Part shown: positions 30,110-39,208 of the stretch, one piece after another
Numbering within the stretch: position 1 is the stretch's first letter
Layout: every line of letters starts with the position of its first letter
Source: Mixta gaviniae
GTDB taxonomy: Bacteria > Pseudomonadota > Gammaproteobacteria > Enterobacterales > Enterobacteriaceae
Direction: 5' to 3'
DNA length: 64,000 nucleotides
Assembly (NCBI RefSeq): GCF_002953195.1
Contig: NZ_CP026377.1
Location: 3,782,001-3,846,000 of the forward strand
Notes under the pieces: generated by a model
Told to the model about the DNA's origin: nothing
Databases searched by the model: none
Seen by the model: only the letters and a program-made list of their open reading frames with translations
Position numbers and translations under genes: made by a program

Positions 30110-31588
30110 ATGAAGAAACTGCTCCCTTTACTTATTGGCCTGAGCCTGGGCGGCTTCAGCGTAGCAAGTCAGGCGGAGAACCTGCTGCAGATTTACCAAC
30201 AGGCCCGACTGACTAACCCCGATCTGCGCAGTTCAGCGGCTGACCGTGACGCGGCATTTGAAAAGATTAATGAAGCCCGCAGTCCGCTGCTGCCTCAGCT
30301 GGGTCTGGGCGCCGATTACACCTATACCAGCGGCTATCGCGACAGCAGCGACACCCATTCGAATACCACCAGCGGCTCCCTGCGCCTGACGCAGACCATT
30401 TTCGATATGAGCAAATGGCGCGCCCTGACGCTGCAGGAAAAGAATGCCGGTATTGAGGATGTGACCTATCAGACGGCTCAGCAGAACCTGATGCTGAACA
30501 CCGCCACCGCCTACTTCAACGTGCTGCGCGCCATCGATTCGCTCTCCTATACGGAAGCGCAGAAACAGTCGATCTATCGTCAGCTCGATCAAACCACGCA
30601 GCGCTTTAACGTAGGCCTGGTGGCGATCACCGACGTGCAGAACGCCCGCGCGCAGTATGATAACGTGCTGGCCAACGAAGTTTCGGCGCGCAACCAGCTG
30701 GATAACGCGCTGGAAACGCTGCGTCAGGTGACCGGTAACTACTACCCGACGCTGGCATCGCTGAATATCGATCGCTTCCGTACCGATAAGCCGCAGCCGG
30801 TGAGCGCGCTGCTGAAGGAGGCGGAAAGCCGCAACCTGAGCCTGCTCTCCGCCCGCCTGTCGCAGGATCTGGCGCGCGAACAGATTCGCTATTATGAATC
30901 TGGCCATATGCCGACGCTCGATCTGAGCGCCTCCAGCAATTTGTCTAACAACAAATATGGCGGCAGCCGTGCCGTGCAGAGCGACAGCATCACCGGCAGC
31001 AACCAGGTAGGTCTGAGCTTCAGCCTGCCGCTTTATCAGGGCGGCCTGGTCAACTCTCAGGTGAAGCAGGCGCAGTACGCCTTCGTCAGCGCCAGCGAGC
31101 AGCTGGAGAGCGCGCATCGTTCTACCGTGCAGACCGTACGTTCTTCCTTCAATAACATCAACGCCTCTGTCAGCAGCATCGAAGCCTATAAGCAGGCGGT
31201 GGTTTCCGCGCAAAGCTCGCTGGATGCGATGGAAGCAGGCTACCAGGTGGGCACGCGCACTATCGTCGACGTGCTTGACGCCACCACCACGCTCTATAAC
31301 GCCAAGCAACAGCTTTCCGATGCGCGCTACGATTACCTGATCAATCAGCTGAACATCAAATCTGCCCTCGGCACGCTGAACGAGCAGGATCTGCAGGCGC
31401 TGAACGCCAGCCTCGGCAAAGAAATCCCGACCTCGCCGGAAACGGTGGCGCCGGAAAACCCGCAGCAGGACGCGGCGGCCGATAGCGGCACGCAGCTGCA
31501 GGCGGCAGGCAATCAGCAGGCTGAACGCACCGCCCCGGCGGCTCGCCCTGCAGCGGCGCGCCAGGACGGCAACCCGTTCCGCCACTGA
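30110..31588 (+). CDS. tolC: Outer-membrane efflux channel TolC
   Basis: 492-residue trimeric outer-membrane/periplasmic tunnel for AcrAB-type pumps and type I secretion. Start at 30110: AAGGA lies six bases upstream, giving the normal signal peptide MKKLLPLLIGLSLGG.. cut after SQA. The ENLLQIYQQARLTNPDLR mature start, RFNVGLVAITDVQNARAQYD and VGTRTIVDVLDATTTLYNAKQ repeats are conserved. The C-terminal tail (about 50 residues, Gln/Ala/Pro-rich) is variable and ends NPFRH like other TolCs. Confidence 0.98.
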   Translation: MKKLLPLLIGLSLGGFSVASQAENLLQIYQQARLTNPDLRSSAADRDAAFEKINEARSPLLPQLGLGADYTYTSGYRDSSDTHSNTTSGSLRLTQTIFDMSKWRALTLQEKNAGIEDVTYQTAQQNLMLNTATAYFNVLRAIDSLSYTEAQKQSIYRQLDQTTQRFNVGLVAITDVQNARAQYDNVLANEVSARNQLDNALETLRQVTGNYYPTLASLNIDRFRTDKPQPVSALLKEAESRNLSLLSARLSQDLAREQIRYYESGHMPTLDLSASSNLSNNKYGGSRAVQSDSITGSNQVGLSFSLPLYQGGLVNSQVKQAQYAFVSASEQLESAHRSTVQTVRSSFNNINASVSSIEAYKQAVVSAQSSLDAMEAGYQVGTRTIVDVLDATTTLYNAKQQLSDARYDYLINQLNIKSALGTLNEQDLQALNASLGKEIPTSPETVAPENPQQDAAADSGTQLQAAGNQQAERTAPAARPAAARQDGNPFRH

Positions 31589-31598
31589 TAGTGAAACC

Positions 31599-31650
31599 GG
31601 GCCGCTGAACCTTCCGGGTTTAGCGGCCGCAACGGTCGCTTCTTTTTCCC
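31599..31650 (+). terminator. Probable terminator after tolC
   Basis: GGCCGCTGAACC and GGTTTAGCGGCC pair over 12 bp (one G-U) around a short CTTCCG-type loop; a CTTCTTTTT tract follows after 14 bases, so it may be partly read through into ygiBC. Confidence 0.5.
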
Positions 31651-31787
31651 CTTCCTCGCTTATCTGAATCCGCCTCCCGTTTGAACGTATAGCTAAGTAA
31701 ATATGCAGGCACAGCGCCGTCCATTGCTTCATTTTTGAACCGGTTTAACCTATCCTTTGCGCTACCTTTGGGCAGAGGACTATCCCC

Positions 31788-32447
31788 ATGAAACGGACAA
31801 AAAATATTCATCTCGACGCCTTCCGCAAGAGTTGGCGCGCCCGTCATTTGACGCCTGTGGCGCTGGCAGTTACCGCTGTGTTTATGCTGGCCGGCTGTGA
31901 GCAGGCGGATGAGACGGTTTCCCTGTATCAAAATGCCGATGACTGTAGCAAAGCGAATCCGGGCCAGAGCGCGCAGTGTACGACGACCTACAACAACGCC
32001 CTGAAAGAGGCAGAAAAAACCGCGCCGAAATATGCCTCACGCGAAGATTGCGTCGCGGAATTCGGCGAAGGCCAGTGCCAGCAGGCACCGACACAGGCGG
32101 GCACCAATGCGGAAGCGCATCAGAGCGGCAGTTTCTGGATGCCGCTGATGGCGGGCTATATGATGGGTCGCCTGATGGGCGGTGGCGCGGGTTTTGCGGC
32201 GCAGCCGCTGTTCAGTTCTAAAAACCCGGCCAGCCCGATGAACGGCAAATTCGTCGACGCCAGCGGCCGCAACTACGGCACCGCCACGCCGGGCCGTACC
32301 ATGACGGTGCCGAAAACCGCGCTGGCGCCGAAGCCGGCGACAACCCGTACCGTTACCCGCGGCGGCTTCGGTGAAAGTGTTGCCAAACAATCCACCATGC
32401 AGCGCAGCAGCGCCACCGGCACCAGCAGCCGTTCGATGGGAGGCTAA
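31788..32447 (+). CDS. ygiB: YgiB, DUF1190 (UPF0441) lipoprotein-like protein
   Basis: 219 residues. A basic N-terminus and hydrophobic stretch lead to the lipobox LAGC (near residue 36), suggesting a lipoprotein. The body has [17 protein letters not shown] and [14 protein letters not shown] cysteine-containing repeats, a glycine/methionine-rich segment ([15 protein letters not shown]) and a Ser/Thr-rich tail ending GG. In E. coli ygiBC lies in the tolC operon and has been linked to antimicrobial sensitivity; function unknown. Confidence 0.92.
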   Translation: MKRTKNIHLDAFRKSWRARHLTPVALAVTAVFMLAGCEQADETVSLYQNADDCSKANPGQSAQCTTTYNNALKEAEKTAPKYASREDCVAEFGEGQCQQAPTQAGTNAEAHQSGSFWMPLMAGYMMGRLMGGGAGFAAQPLFSSKNPASPMNGKFVDASGRNYGTATPGRTMTVPKTALAPKPATTRTVTRGGFGESVAKQSTMQRSSATGTSSRSMGG

Positions 32448-32455
32448 TCAGCCTG

Positions 32456-33616
32456 ATGAAACGCATTCCTATCGCTGAACGCCCTGACTGGCGCGCCCGC
32501 GCCACCGAATACGGTTTTGGTTTTCATACCATGTATGATGAGCCTTACTGGTGCGAAGACGCCTACTACCAGTTTACGCTGGCCCAGGTGGATTATCTGG
32601 AAGAGACCACCGCCGAGCTGCATCAGATGTGCCTGCAGGTGGTGGATAAAGTGGTTAACAGCGAAGCGCTGCTGGATAAGTTCCGCATTCCAAAACATAC
32701 GTGGGACTTTGTGCGCGCCTCGTGGAAAACCTCGCAGCCGTCGCTCTATTCGCGTCTCGATCTCGCCTGGGACGGCAACGGCGACGCGAAGCTGCTGGAG
32801 AACAATGCCGATACGCCAACCTCGCTGTATGAAGCGGCTTTCTTTCAGTGGTTATGGCTTGAGGATCAGCTAAAGGCCGGCAACCTGCCTGCCGGCAGCG
32901 ATCAGTTCAACAGCCTGCAGGAAAAGCTGATCGACCGTTTCGCCGTTCTGCACCAGCAGCACGGTTTCGGCCTGCTGCACTTCACCTGTTACCGCGACAG
33001 CGAAGAGGATCGCGGCACGGTGCAATATCTGCAGGACTGCGCCAGTGAAGCGGGATTGCCCAGCGAGTTCCTCTTTATCGATGACATCGGGCTTGGCGAG
33101 AAAGGTGAGTTCACCGATCTCAACGATCAGGTGATCGGCAACCTGTTCAAGCTCTATCCGTGGGAGTTTATGCTGCGTGAGATCTTCTCCACCAAGCTGA
33201 ACGACGCTGGCGTGCGCTGGCTGGAACCCGCGTGGAAGAGCATTCTTTCCAATAAGGCCCTGCTGCCGATGCTCTGGCAGATGTTCCCGAACCACCCTAA
33301 TTTACTGCCGGCGTATTTTGCCGAAGATAACGTTCCATCAATGGATAAGTATGTGGTGAAGCCGCTGTTTTCACGCGAGGGCGCCAATATTCGTATTGTC
33401 GAACGGGGCCAGGAGATTGCGCGCGTTGACGGGCCTTACGGCGAAGAAGGGATGATAGTGCAGCAGTTCCATCCGCTGGCGAAGTTTGGCGACAGCTATA
33501 CGCTGATCGGCAGCTGGCTGGTGGACGATCAGCCTGCCGGCATCGGCCTGCGCGAAGATCGTGCGCTGATCACCCAGGATCTTTCACGTTTCTATCCGCA
33601 CGCTTTTATTGAATAG
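32456..33616 (+). CDS. ygiC: YgiC, glutathionylspermidine synthase-like ATP-grasp protein
   Basis: 386 residues, aligned over its whole length with E. coli YgiC. It has the C-terminal synthetase half of glutathionylspermidine synthase only (no amidase domain): [29 protein letters not shown] and [14 protein letters not shown] nucleotide/substrate-binding segments and [21 protein letters not shown] at the end. Family members ligate peptides but not glutathione-spermidine; substrate unknown. Follows ygiB by 8 bp. Confidence 0.94.
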   Translation: MKRIPIAERPDWRARATEYGFGFHTMYDEPYWCEDAYYQFTLAQVDYLEETTAELHQMCLQVVDKVVNSEALLDKFRIPKHTWDFVRASWKTSQPSLYSRLDLAWDGNGDAKLLENNADTPTSLYEAAFFQWLWLEDQLKAGNLPAGSDQFNSLQEKLIDRFAVLHQQHGFGLLHFTCYRDSEEDRGTVQYLQDCASEAGLPSEFLFIDDIGLGEKGEFTDLNDQVIGNLFKLYPWEFMLREIFSTKLNDAGVRWLEPAWKSILSNKALLPMLWQMFPNHPNLLPAYFAEDNVPSMDKYVVKPLFSREGANIRIVERGQEIARVDGPYGEEGMIVQQFHPLAKFGDSYTLIGSWLVDDQPAGIGLREDRALITQDLSRFYPHAFIE

Positions 33617-33622
33617 CCTGAA

Positions 33623-33643
33623 CGGGCAGCGTCCTGCTGCCCG
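33623..33643 (+). terminator. Hairpin after ygiC
   Basis: CGGGCAGC, loop GTCCT, GCTGCCCG (8 bp), followed by CCTTTAC only; weak terminator at best. Confidence 0.35.
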
Positions 33644-33745
33644 CCTTTACCGTAACGCGCAGCCGCTACGTCGGCATAAACAGTCTCAGCGCTATCTCGC
33701 GGTCCTGTCCGCATGAATAGAGCGGCTTATGCGGCGGTGACCTCG

Positions 33746-34531
33746 CTATCCTACCTGTACCGATAACATACTGAGCGTTGCCATCTCGATGCCCTCTACC
33801 GGCACCGTGACCGGCTCATCCGCCTGGCGCGAGCCAAGAATATAGAGCAGCGGCAGATAGTGTTCCGGCGTCGGATTCGAAAGCGCCGCGCCGTGGTGTT
33901 GCATAAAGTTCACCAGTGGATGCGCCCCGGCCTCACCCTGCCAGCGCAGATTGTCGCGGACATATTGCTCAAAGGCGCTTGCCCATGGCAGCGGTTCGGC
34001 CCCCTCCTCCCAGCGCGCCAGGCGCAGGTTATGCACCACATTGCCGCTGGCAACCAGCATCACGCCACGATCGCGCAGCGCCGCCAGCTTCTCTCCCATC
34101 TGAAAATGCCAGGCAGCAGGCTGCGTGCCGTCGATGCTCAGTTGTACTACGGGAATATCCGCTTCAGGGTACATTTTAATCAGTACGCCCCATGCGCCGT
34201 GATCCAGCCCCCAGGCGCTATCAGCATGCACCTTCACCGGCGCCAGCAGCGCGGCGATCTCCTGCGCCAGCGCCGGCGATCCGGGTGCCGGATAACGCGT
34301 ATCGAACAGCGCCTGCGGGAAGCCGCCAAAATCGTGGATGGTGCGCGGCCTTTCCATCGCGGTGACCGCTGTACCCCGCGTATACCAGTGCGCCGAGATC
34401 GCCAGAATCGCTTTCGGCTTCGGCAGGCTGGCGCCCAGCTGACGCCAGGCCTGGGTATAGCGGTTTTCTTCCAGCACGTTCATCGGGCTGCCGTGTCCAA
34501 GAAAAAGCGCCGGCATACGGGTAGGGTTCAT
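33746..34531 (-). CDS. ygiD: 4,5-DOPA-extradiol-dioxygenase YgiD (LigB family)
   Basis: 261-residue class III extradiol dioxygenase, homologue of plant DODA, opening the ring of DOPA with iron or zinc at the active site. Metal ligands are in GHGSPMNVLEEN (His near 13-14), SAHWYTRG and SGNVVHNLR. Start ATG at 34531. It is divergent from zupT. Length and sequence match E. coli YgiD. Confidence 0.94.
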   Translation of the reverse strand: MNPTRMPALFLGHGSPMNVLEENRYTQAWRQLGASLPKPKAILAISAHWYTRGTAVTAMERPRTIHDFGGFPQALFDTRYPAPGSPALAQEIAALLAPVKVHADSAWGLDHGAWGVLIKMYPEADIPVVQLSIDGTQPAAWHFQMGEKLAALRDRGVMLVASGNVVHNLRLARWEEGAEPLPWASAFEQYVRDNLRWQGEAGAHPLVNFMQHHGAALSNPTPEHYLPLLYILGSRQADEPVTVPVEGIEMATLSMLSVQVG

Positions 34532-34698
34532 GAGTTCCTCAACGGTGCATCAGTTTCGTTGAGCATCACATTACGCCCATCAGCGCAGAGATGCAGGCGG
34601 ATAAGCGTGACGATCATATTCAATATTTTTGAAGATTATTCAGACAAAACTTTACGCAATACCCCCTCGCTTTTTGTCAGAATTTCAATAGTCTTAAT

Positions 34699-34717
34699 AC
34701 GAATGATTATCATATGG
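34699..34717. promoter_or_regulatory. Fur-box-like site just upstream of zupT
   Basis: Contains AATGATTATCAT, a 12-base uninterrupted match to the centre of the GATAATGATTATCATTATC form of the Fur consensus; it ends nine bases before the zupT ATG. Confidence 0.5.
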
Positions 34718-34725
34718 AGTCTGCC

Positions 34726-35493
34726 ATGTCGGTTCCTTTACTTCTGACTATTCTTGCCGGCGCCGCGACCTTCCTCGGCGCGTTCCTGGGCGTAATAGGC
34801 CAGAGGCCCTCTAACCGCATGCTGGCCTTTGCCCTGGGTTTCGCCGCGGGCATTATGCTGTTGATTTCTCTGATGGAGATGCTTCCCGCCGCGCTCGGCA
34901 CCGAGGGGATGTCGCCGCTGCTGGGCTACAGCATGTTTCTGCTGGGCCTGCTCGGCTATTTTGCGCTGGACCGCCTGCTGCCCCACCAGCATCCGCAGGA
35001 TTTAATGACGCCGACGCAGCAGCCGCGGAGCCTGCGACGCACGGCGATGTTGCTGACGCTGGGGATCAGCCTGCATAACTTTCCTGAAGGTATCGCTACC
35101 TTTGTCACCGCCAGTAGCGATCTGGAACTGGGGCTGGGCATCGCGCTGGCGGTAGCCATCCATAACATTCCCGAAGGGCTGGCGGTAGCGGGCCCGATGT
35201 ATGCCGCTACCGGCTCTAAAGCGCGTGCGCTTTTCTGGGCCTGCCTTTCCGGCATGGCGGAAATCCTGGGCGGCCTGTTGGCGTTTATGGTGCTTGGCCC
35301 GGTTCTTTCACCGGTGGCGATTGCGGCGATTATGGCGGCGGTGGCCGGCATCATGGTGGCCCTGTCGGTGGATGAACTGATGCCGCTGGCGCGCGAGATA
35401 GATCCGCACAATAACCCGAGCTATGGCGTTCTGTGCGGCATGACGGTGATGGGTTTTAGCCTGACGCTGTTGCAAACCAGCGGTATCGGCTAG
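34726..35493 (+). CDS. zupT: Zinc/divalent metal transporter ZupT (ZIP family)
   Basis: 255-residue inner-membrane ZIP transporter for zinc, iron, cobalt and manganese. Eight helices; metal-binding HNFPEG in helix 4 and HNIPEG in helix 5 are intact. Start at 34726 has GGAG six bases upstream and matches E. coli MSVPLILTIL; a start 12 bp earlier would overlap the ribosome-binding site. A Fur-like site sits directly upstream. Confidence 0.96.
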   Translation: MSVPLLLTILAGAATFLGAFLGVIGQRPSNRMLAFALGFAAGIMLLISLMEMLPAALGTEGMSPLLGYSMFLLGLLGYFALDRLLPHQHPQDLMTPTQQPRSLRRTAMLLTLGISLHNFPEGIATFVTASSDLELGLGIALAVAIHNIPEGLAVAGPMYAATGSKARALFWACLSGMAEILGGLLAFMVLGPVLSPVAIAAIMAAVAGIMVALSVDELMPLAREIDPHNNPSYGVLCGMTVMGFSLTLLQTSGIG

Positions 35494-35635
35494 TGCTATT
35501 AATCTGAAAATAATCACGCAGACAATGATAAATCAACAGGATAGTTGCTCTGCGCGATTTTCAAGACCTGTCTGGTAGGCGCGCTACCTGCCGCTTCGTA
35601 CACTTCCGTCACCTCTGGACGATGACGGAAACAAT

Positions 35636-36019
35636 ATGCTGGCTCAAGGTGCCCTGCTGTGTCTGGCTCTGAATATTTATCACGAAGCGCGTGGAGAACC
35701 GTTAAAGGGACAAATCGCGGTAGCGTCGGTAACCATGAACCGGGCAAACTGGGACATCACGAAAATTTGCCCGGTGGTTTACGCCCCCAAACAGTTCTCA
35801 TGGACGCATCTGACGAAAAGCGCTTTCAGCTACCCGCCGGATGCCGATAAAGGCTGGCAACGGGCACAACAGATAGCTCACCAGATTATTAACGGCGAGC
35901 TTTCTGATGTGACTAACGGCGCAACCTACTACCATAACCAAACCGTTACGCCTGCCTGGCGCACTGCGTTTGCCCGTACCGCCACTATCGGCAATCATAT
36001 TTTCTATGCAAAACGATAA
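35636..36019 (+). CDS. Small SleB/CwlJ-type cell wall hydrolase domain protein
   Basis: 127 residues that are almost entirely a Hydrolase_2 (SleB/CwlJ) domain: ALNIYHEARGEPLKGQIAVA with the catalytic Glu, then VMNRA-like TMNRANW, QFSWT and NGATYYHN. The family includes spore-cortex lytic transglycosylases and phage lysins. No signal peptide is visible at the ATG at 35636, and an in-frame stop (TAG) lies about 60 bp upstream, so this is either a cytoplasmic/phage-derived lysin or secreted by another route. Weak ribosome-binding site (GGAAACAAT). Confidence 0.8.
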   Translation: MLAQGALLCLALNIYHEARGEPLKGQIAVASVTMNRANWDITKICPVVYAPKQFSWTHLTKSAFSYPPDADKGWQRAQQIAHQIINGELSDVTNGATYYHNQTVTPAWRTAFARTATIGNHIFYAKR

Positions 36020-36060
36020 AGCAGGCCTCGGCTGAGTCAGGCGACGGACTCAAACAGCAA

Positions 36061-36091
36061 TAAAAAAAGCCGGGACTCCCCGGCTTTTTTA
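36061..36091. terminator. Bidirectional terminator between hydrolase gene and ribB
   Basis: AAAGCCGGG, ACTC, CCCGGCTTT with A- and T-runs on either side. Confidence 0.93.
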
Positions 36092-36115
36092 TAGGCGCTA
36101 TCAGGCCAGAAAGCG

Positions 36116-36772
36116 TTAGCTCGCCTGGCGGGTCTCGTGGCTGCGACGCCAGGAGATCAGATCTTCGATAGTGACCAGCGGCATGTTGTGCGCTTTAGCA
36201 AACACAATCGCTTCCGGCGCACAGGCCATGGTGCCGTCATCGTTCGTCAGTTCACACAGTACGCCCGCCGGTTTAAACCCGGCCAGCGTCACCAGATCGA
36301 TGGTCGCTTCGGTATGGCCGCCACGCGTCAGCACACCGCCTTCACGCGCCCGTAACGGGAAAACGTGGCCGGGACGGCTCAGATCGCTGGGCTTCGCATC
36401 GTCAGCAATCGCGGTACGAATGGTGGTGAGGCGGTCTTTAGCCGATACGCCGGTAGTTACGCCGCGCGCCGCTTCAATTGTAACGGTAAAGCCGGTGCCG
36501 AAGGAGCTGGTGTTGTTTTCCACCATCATCGGCAGATCCAGCTCCTGACGGCGCTGTTCGGTGATGCAGAGGCATACGATGCCGCTGCCGTGACGGATAG
36601 AGAGCGCCATCTGCTCGACGGTCATGGTTTCGGCGGCGAAGATCATATCAGCTTCGTTTTCACGATCTTCATCGTCCAGCACCATTACGCCGCGGCCTTC
36701 GCGCAGCGCTGCGATGGCGCGTTCCACACGCTGTTCCGGCGTGCCAAATTCAGAAAGTAGCGTCTGATTCAT
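36116..36772 (-). CDS. ribB: 3,4-dihydroxy-2-butanone-4-phosphate synthase RibB
   Basis: 218-residue riboflavin-pathway enzyme converting ribulose-5-phosphate to formate and dihydroxybutanone phosphate. Acidic metal-binding loop [16 protein letters not shown], [18 protein letters not shown] with the catalytic His, and [11 protein letters not shown] are complete. Monofunctional, without the GTP cyclohydrolase II domain. Preceded by an FMN riboswitch, so repressed by FMN. Confidence 0.97.
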   Translation of the reverse strand: MNQTLLSEFGTPEQRVERAIAALREGRGVMVLDDEDRENEADMIFAAETMTVEQMALSIRHGSGIVCLCITEQRRQELDLPMMVENNTSSFGTGFTVTIEAARGVTTGVSAKDRLTTIRTAIADDAKPSDLSRPGHVFPLRAREGGVLTRGGHTEATIDLVTLAGFKPAGVLCELTNDDGTMACAPEAIVFAKAHNMPLVTIEDLISWRRSHETRQAS

Positions 36773-36874
36773 GGTAAATAAACCTTATCAATATTGTGGT
36801 TACCAGAATCAGGGCGTGCTTGAGGAGTGCATAAAAATAACGCGCGGCGAGCCCGTAGCTCGACGAGAATCGTT

Positions 36875-37016
36875 ATCCTCTCCCATCCGGACTTTAACCG
36901 TCGGCCCCGGAATCACACCGGATCTGCTGACCTTCCAATCGGGCGATCGGAAGCGCTCGCGGGCTTTCAGCTGTTGCTGATTTACCGCCGGTGGGGAATT
37001 TCGCCCCGCCCTGAGA
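36875..37016 (-). promoter_or_regulatory. FMN riboswitch (RFN element) of ribB
   Basis: On the minus strand the element starts TCAGGGCGGGGCGAAATTCC and CCACCGGCGGTAAATCAGC, continues through GAAAGCCCGCGAGCGC and GGTCAGCAGATCCGGTG, then TTCCGGGGCCGACGGTTAAA and GTCCGGATGGGAGAGGATA. These are the conserved RFN helices and loops in order, ending about 100 bases before the ribB start. In E. coli this leader is also seen as the small RNA SroG. Confidence 0.97.
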
Positions 37017-37168
37017 ATAAGCGAATTCACTATAGCGCCAAACAAGATGTGCGGCAACGCACAATAGCAGCATATGCTTATCCGTTTTCCGCAACTGCCA
37101 TTTTAGGTTTATCCTTTTCCTGACAGGCATTACACTTAAGTTATCTTTGTTGCGACCAGGAAACCGCC

Positions 37169-37615
37169 ATGATTGACCCGAAAAAAATTGAACAACTCGC
37201 TCGTCAGGTGCATGACGCGATGCCGCGCGGTATTCGCGAATTTGGCGATGACGTTGAGAAGAAGATTCGTCAGGTCCTGCAGGCGCAGCTGACGCGCATG
37301 GATCTGGTAAACCGCGAAGAATTTGACGTGCAGACACAGGTCCTGTTGCGCACCCGTGAAAAGCTGTCCGTACTGGAGCAGCGTCTGGCTGCACTGGAAG
37401 GCCAGAGCGGCGGCTCTGCCGCTGCTACGCCTGCGCATACAGCCGCTGCACACTCAGCGGCAGCGCCTGCCCCTGGTATTACGCCTGCCGCGCCGCAGAA
37501 CGCGACGGCAACGCCTTTGACGCCGGCATCGCAGGGCGCTTCCGCCTCTGCGCCGCCGACCTCGCCGGCAGCGCCAGCCTCAACGGACGGCGTTAAAACG
37601 GTCGATCCGCAGTAA
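37169..37615 (+). CDS. ubiK: Ubiquinone biosynthesis accessory factor UbiK (YqiC), long-tailed
   Basis: 148 residues. Residues 1-78 match E. coli UbiK (coiled-coil, lipid-interacting factor of the Ubi complex that partners UbiJ): [34 protein letters not shown] and [20 protein letters not shown]. From about residue 80 a 70-residue Ala/Pro/Ser/Thr-rich tail replaces the short E. coli tail (total 96 there), so the protein is about 50 residues longer than usual. Start preceded by AGGAAACCGCC. Confidence 0.93.
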   Translation: MIDPKKIEQLARQVHDAMPRGIREFGDDVEKKIRQVLQAQLTRMDLVNREEFDVQTQVLLRTREKLSVLEQRLAALEGQSGGSAAATPAHTAAAHSAAAPAPGITPAAPQNATATPLTPASQGASASAPPTSPAAPASTDGVKTVDPQ

Positions 37616-37649
37616 CGCTGCGGTGAGGCGCCGGCGGTAAGCGTCCCGG

Positions 37650-37677
37650 CAGGCTGAGAGGCTAACTCATCAGCCTG
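37650..37677. terminator. Inverted repeat between convergent ubiK and hldE
   Basis: CAGGCTGA and TCAGCCTG, 12-base loop; no long T-run. Confidence 0.35.
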
Positions 37678-37700
37678 TCGATGCGCTTTTCCGGCCGTTT

Positions 37701-39122
37701 CTACGAGCGAATACGCTTGATGATATTGGTGGTGGAAATCCCATCTTCAAAGTTCAGCACGCGTACTTCGCCGCCGTTAGCCCAGACTTCTTCGCTTCCG
37801 GCGATCTGTTCCGGCTTATAATCTCCGCCTTTCACCAGCAGATCCGGCAGAACGCTGGCGATTAACCGCTGCGGCGTATCCTCTTCAAACGACACCACCC
37901 AGTCGACTGATTCCAGCGCACCTAATACGATCATGCGATTTTCCAGCGGATTGACCGGACGGCTGTCGCCCTTCAGGCGTTTAGTTGAAGCATCGCTGTT
38001 GACCGCTACGATCAGGCGATCGCCCAGCTTACGCGCATTTGATAAGTAGGAGACATGCCCGGCGTGCAGAATGTCGAACACGCCGTTGGTCATCACCACT
38101 TTTTCGCCGCGCTGACGCGCCATCGCCACCGCCTCTTTCAGCTGCGCTTCGGTCATAATGCCGAAGCCGCTCTCCGGACGCGCATGAATGGCGTTTTCCA
38201 GCTCCACCGGTGATACGGTGGAAGTACCGAGCTTACCGACCACCACGCCCGCCGCGGCATTTGCCAGGAAACAGGCGGCTTCCAGATCGTCGCCCGCCGC
38301 CAGCGAGGCGGCCAGCACGCCGATAACGGTATCGCCGGCGCCGGTCACATCGTACACTTCCTGCGCCTGGGTCGGTAAATGCAGCGGCGCTTTGCCCGGC
38401 TGCAGCAGTGTCATGCCGTTTTCCGAGCGCGTCACCAGCAGCGCGGATAGCTCATAGTCGGCCACCAGCTGCATGCCGCGCTCGACGATGTCAGCTTCAT
38501 CCTTGCATTTGCCAACCACCGCTTCAAACTCGGAAAGGTTAGGCGTCAGCAGCGTCGCGCCACGATAGCGTTCGAAATCGGTGCCTTTCGGATCCACCAG
38601 TACCGGCACATTTGCCGCGCGCGCCAGCTGGATCATCTGCTGCACGCTGGCCAACGCCCCTTTGGCATAATCGGACAGCACCAGCGCGCCCGTGTGTGGC
38701 AGCGCGGCGGCGATGCGCTGATGCAGCGGCTCAGGATCGATGCCTTCAAAGCCTTCTTCAAAATCCAGACGGATCAGCTGCTGGTTACGGGAAAGAATTC
38801 GCAGTTTGGTAATGGTGGGATGCGTCGGCAGCGCAACGAAATCGCACTTCACGTTGACGTTTTGCAGGCTGACGCCCAGCGCGCGCGCCGCATCGTCAAC
38901 GCCGGTCAGGCCGACAAGACAAGATGACGCGCCTAGCGCGGCGATGTTCATCGCCACGTTGGCTGCTCCGCCCGGCCGCTCTTCCACATTGTCTACTTTC
39001 ACCACCGGCACCGGCGCTTCGGGTGAAATACGGCTGGTAGGGCCATACCAGTAGCGATCCAGCATCACATCGCCAACCACCAGCACTTCTGCACGGTTAA
39101 ATTCGGGCAGTGTCACTTTCAT
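37701..39122 (-). CDS. hldE: Bifunctional ADP-heptose synthase HldE (RfaE)
   Basis: 473-residue enzyme of LPS inner-core heptose synthesis. The N-terminal PfkB-type kinase (about 1-320; [12 protein letters not shown] and the GAGDT active-site motif) phosphorylates heptose-7-phosphate. The C-terminal nucleotidyltransferase (about 340-473; [14 protein letters not shown]) adds AMP. Start at 39122 matches E. coli MKVTLPEF; 16 more codons upstream are open but not conserved. Third gene of ygiF-glnE-hldE. Confidence 0.97.
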   Translation of the reverse strand: MKVTLPEFNRAEVLVVGDVMLDRYWYGPTSRISPEAPVPVVKVDNVEERPGGAANVAMNIAALGASSCLVGLTGVDDAARALGVSLQNVNVKCDFVALPTHPTITKLRILSRNQQLIRLDFEEGFEGIDPEPLHQRIAAALPHTGALVLSDYAKGALASVQQMIQLARAANVPVLVDPKGTDFERYRGATLLTPNLSEFEAVVGKCKDEADIVERGMQLVADYELSALLVTRSENGMTLLQPGKAPLHLPTQAQEVYDVTGAGDTVIGVLAASLAAGDDLEAACFLANAAAGVVVGKLGTSTVSPVELENAIHARPESGFGIMTEAQLKEAVAMARQRGEKVVMTNGVFDILHAGHVSYLSNARKLGDRLIVAVNSDASTKRLKGDSRPVNPLENRMIVLGALESVDWVVSFEEDTPQRLIASVLPDLLVKGGDYKPEQIAGSEEVWANGGEVRVLNFEDGISTTNIIKRIRS

Positions 39123-39208
39123 TACAGAGACTCCAGACTGCAGTAAAAATATTGCGCGCGATAATAGCACAGCTGCGTCAAAACGCTGCGCCGCGCATCA
39201 AGGTTCCG

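Noticed and set aside
30233..31732. 499-codon frame antisense to tolC
   Set aside because: Shadow of tolC; no domain.
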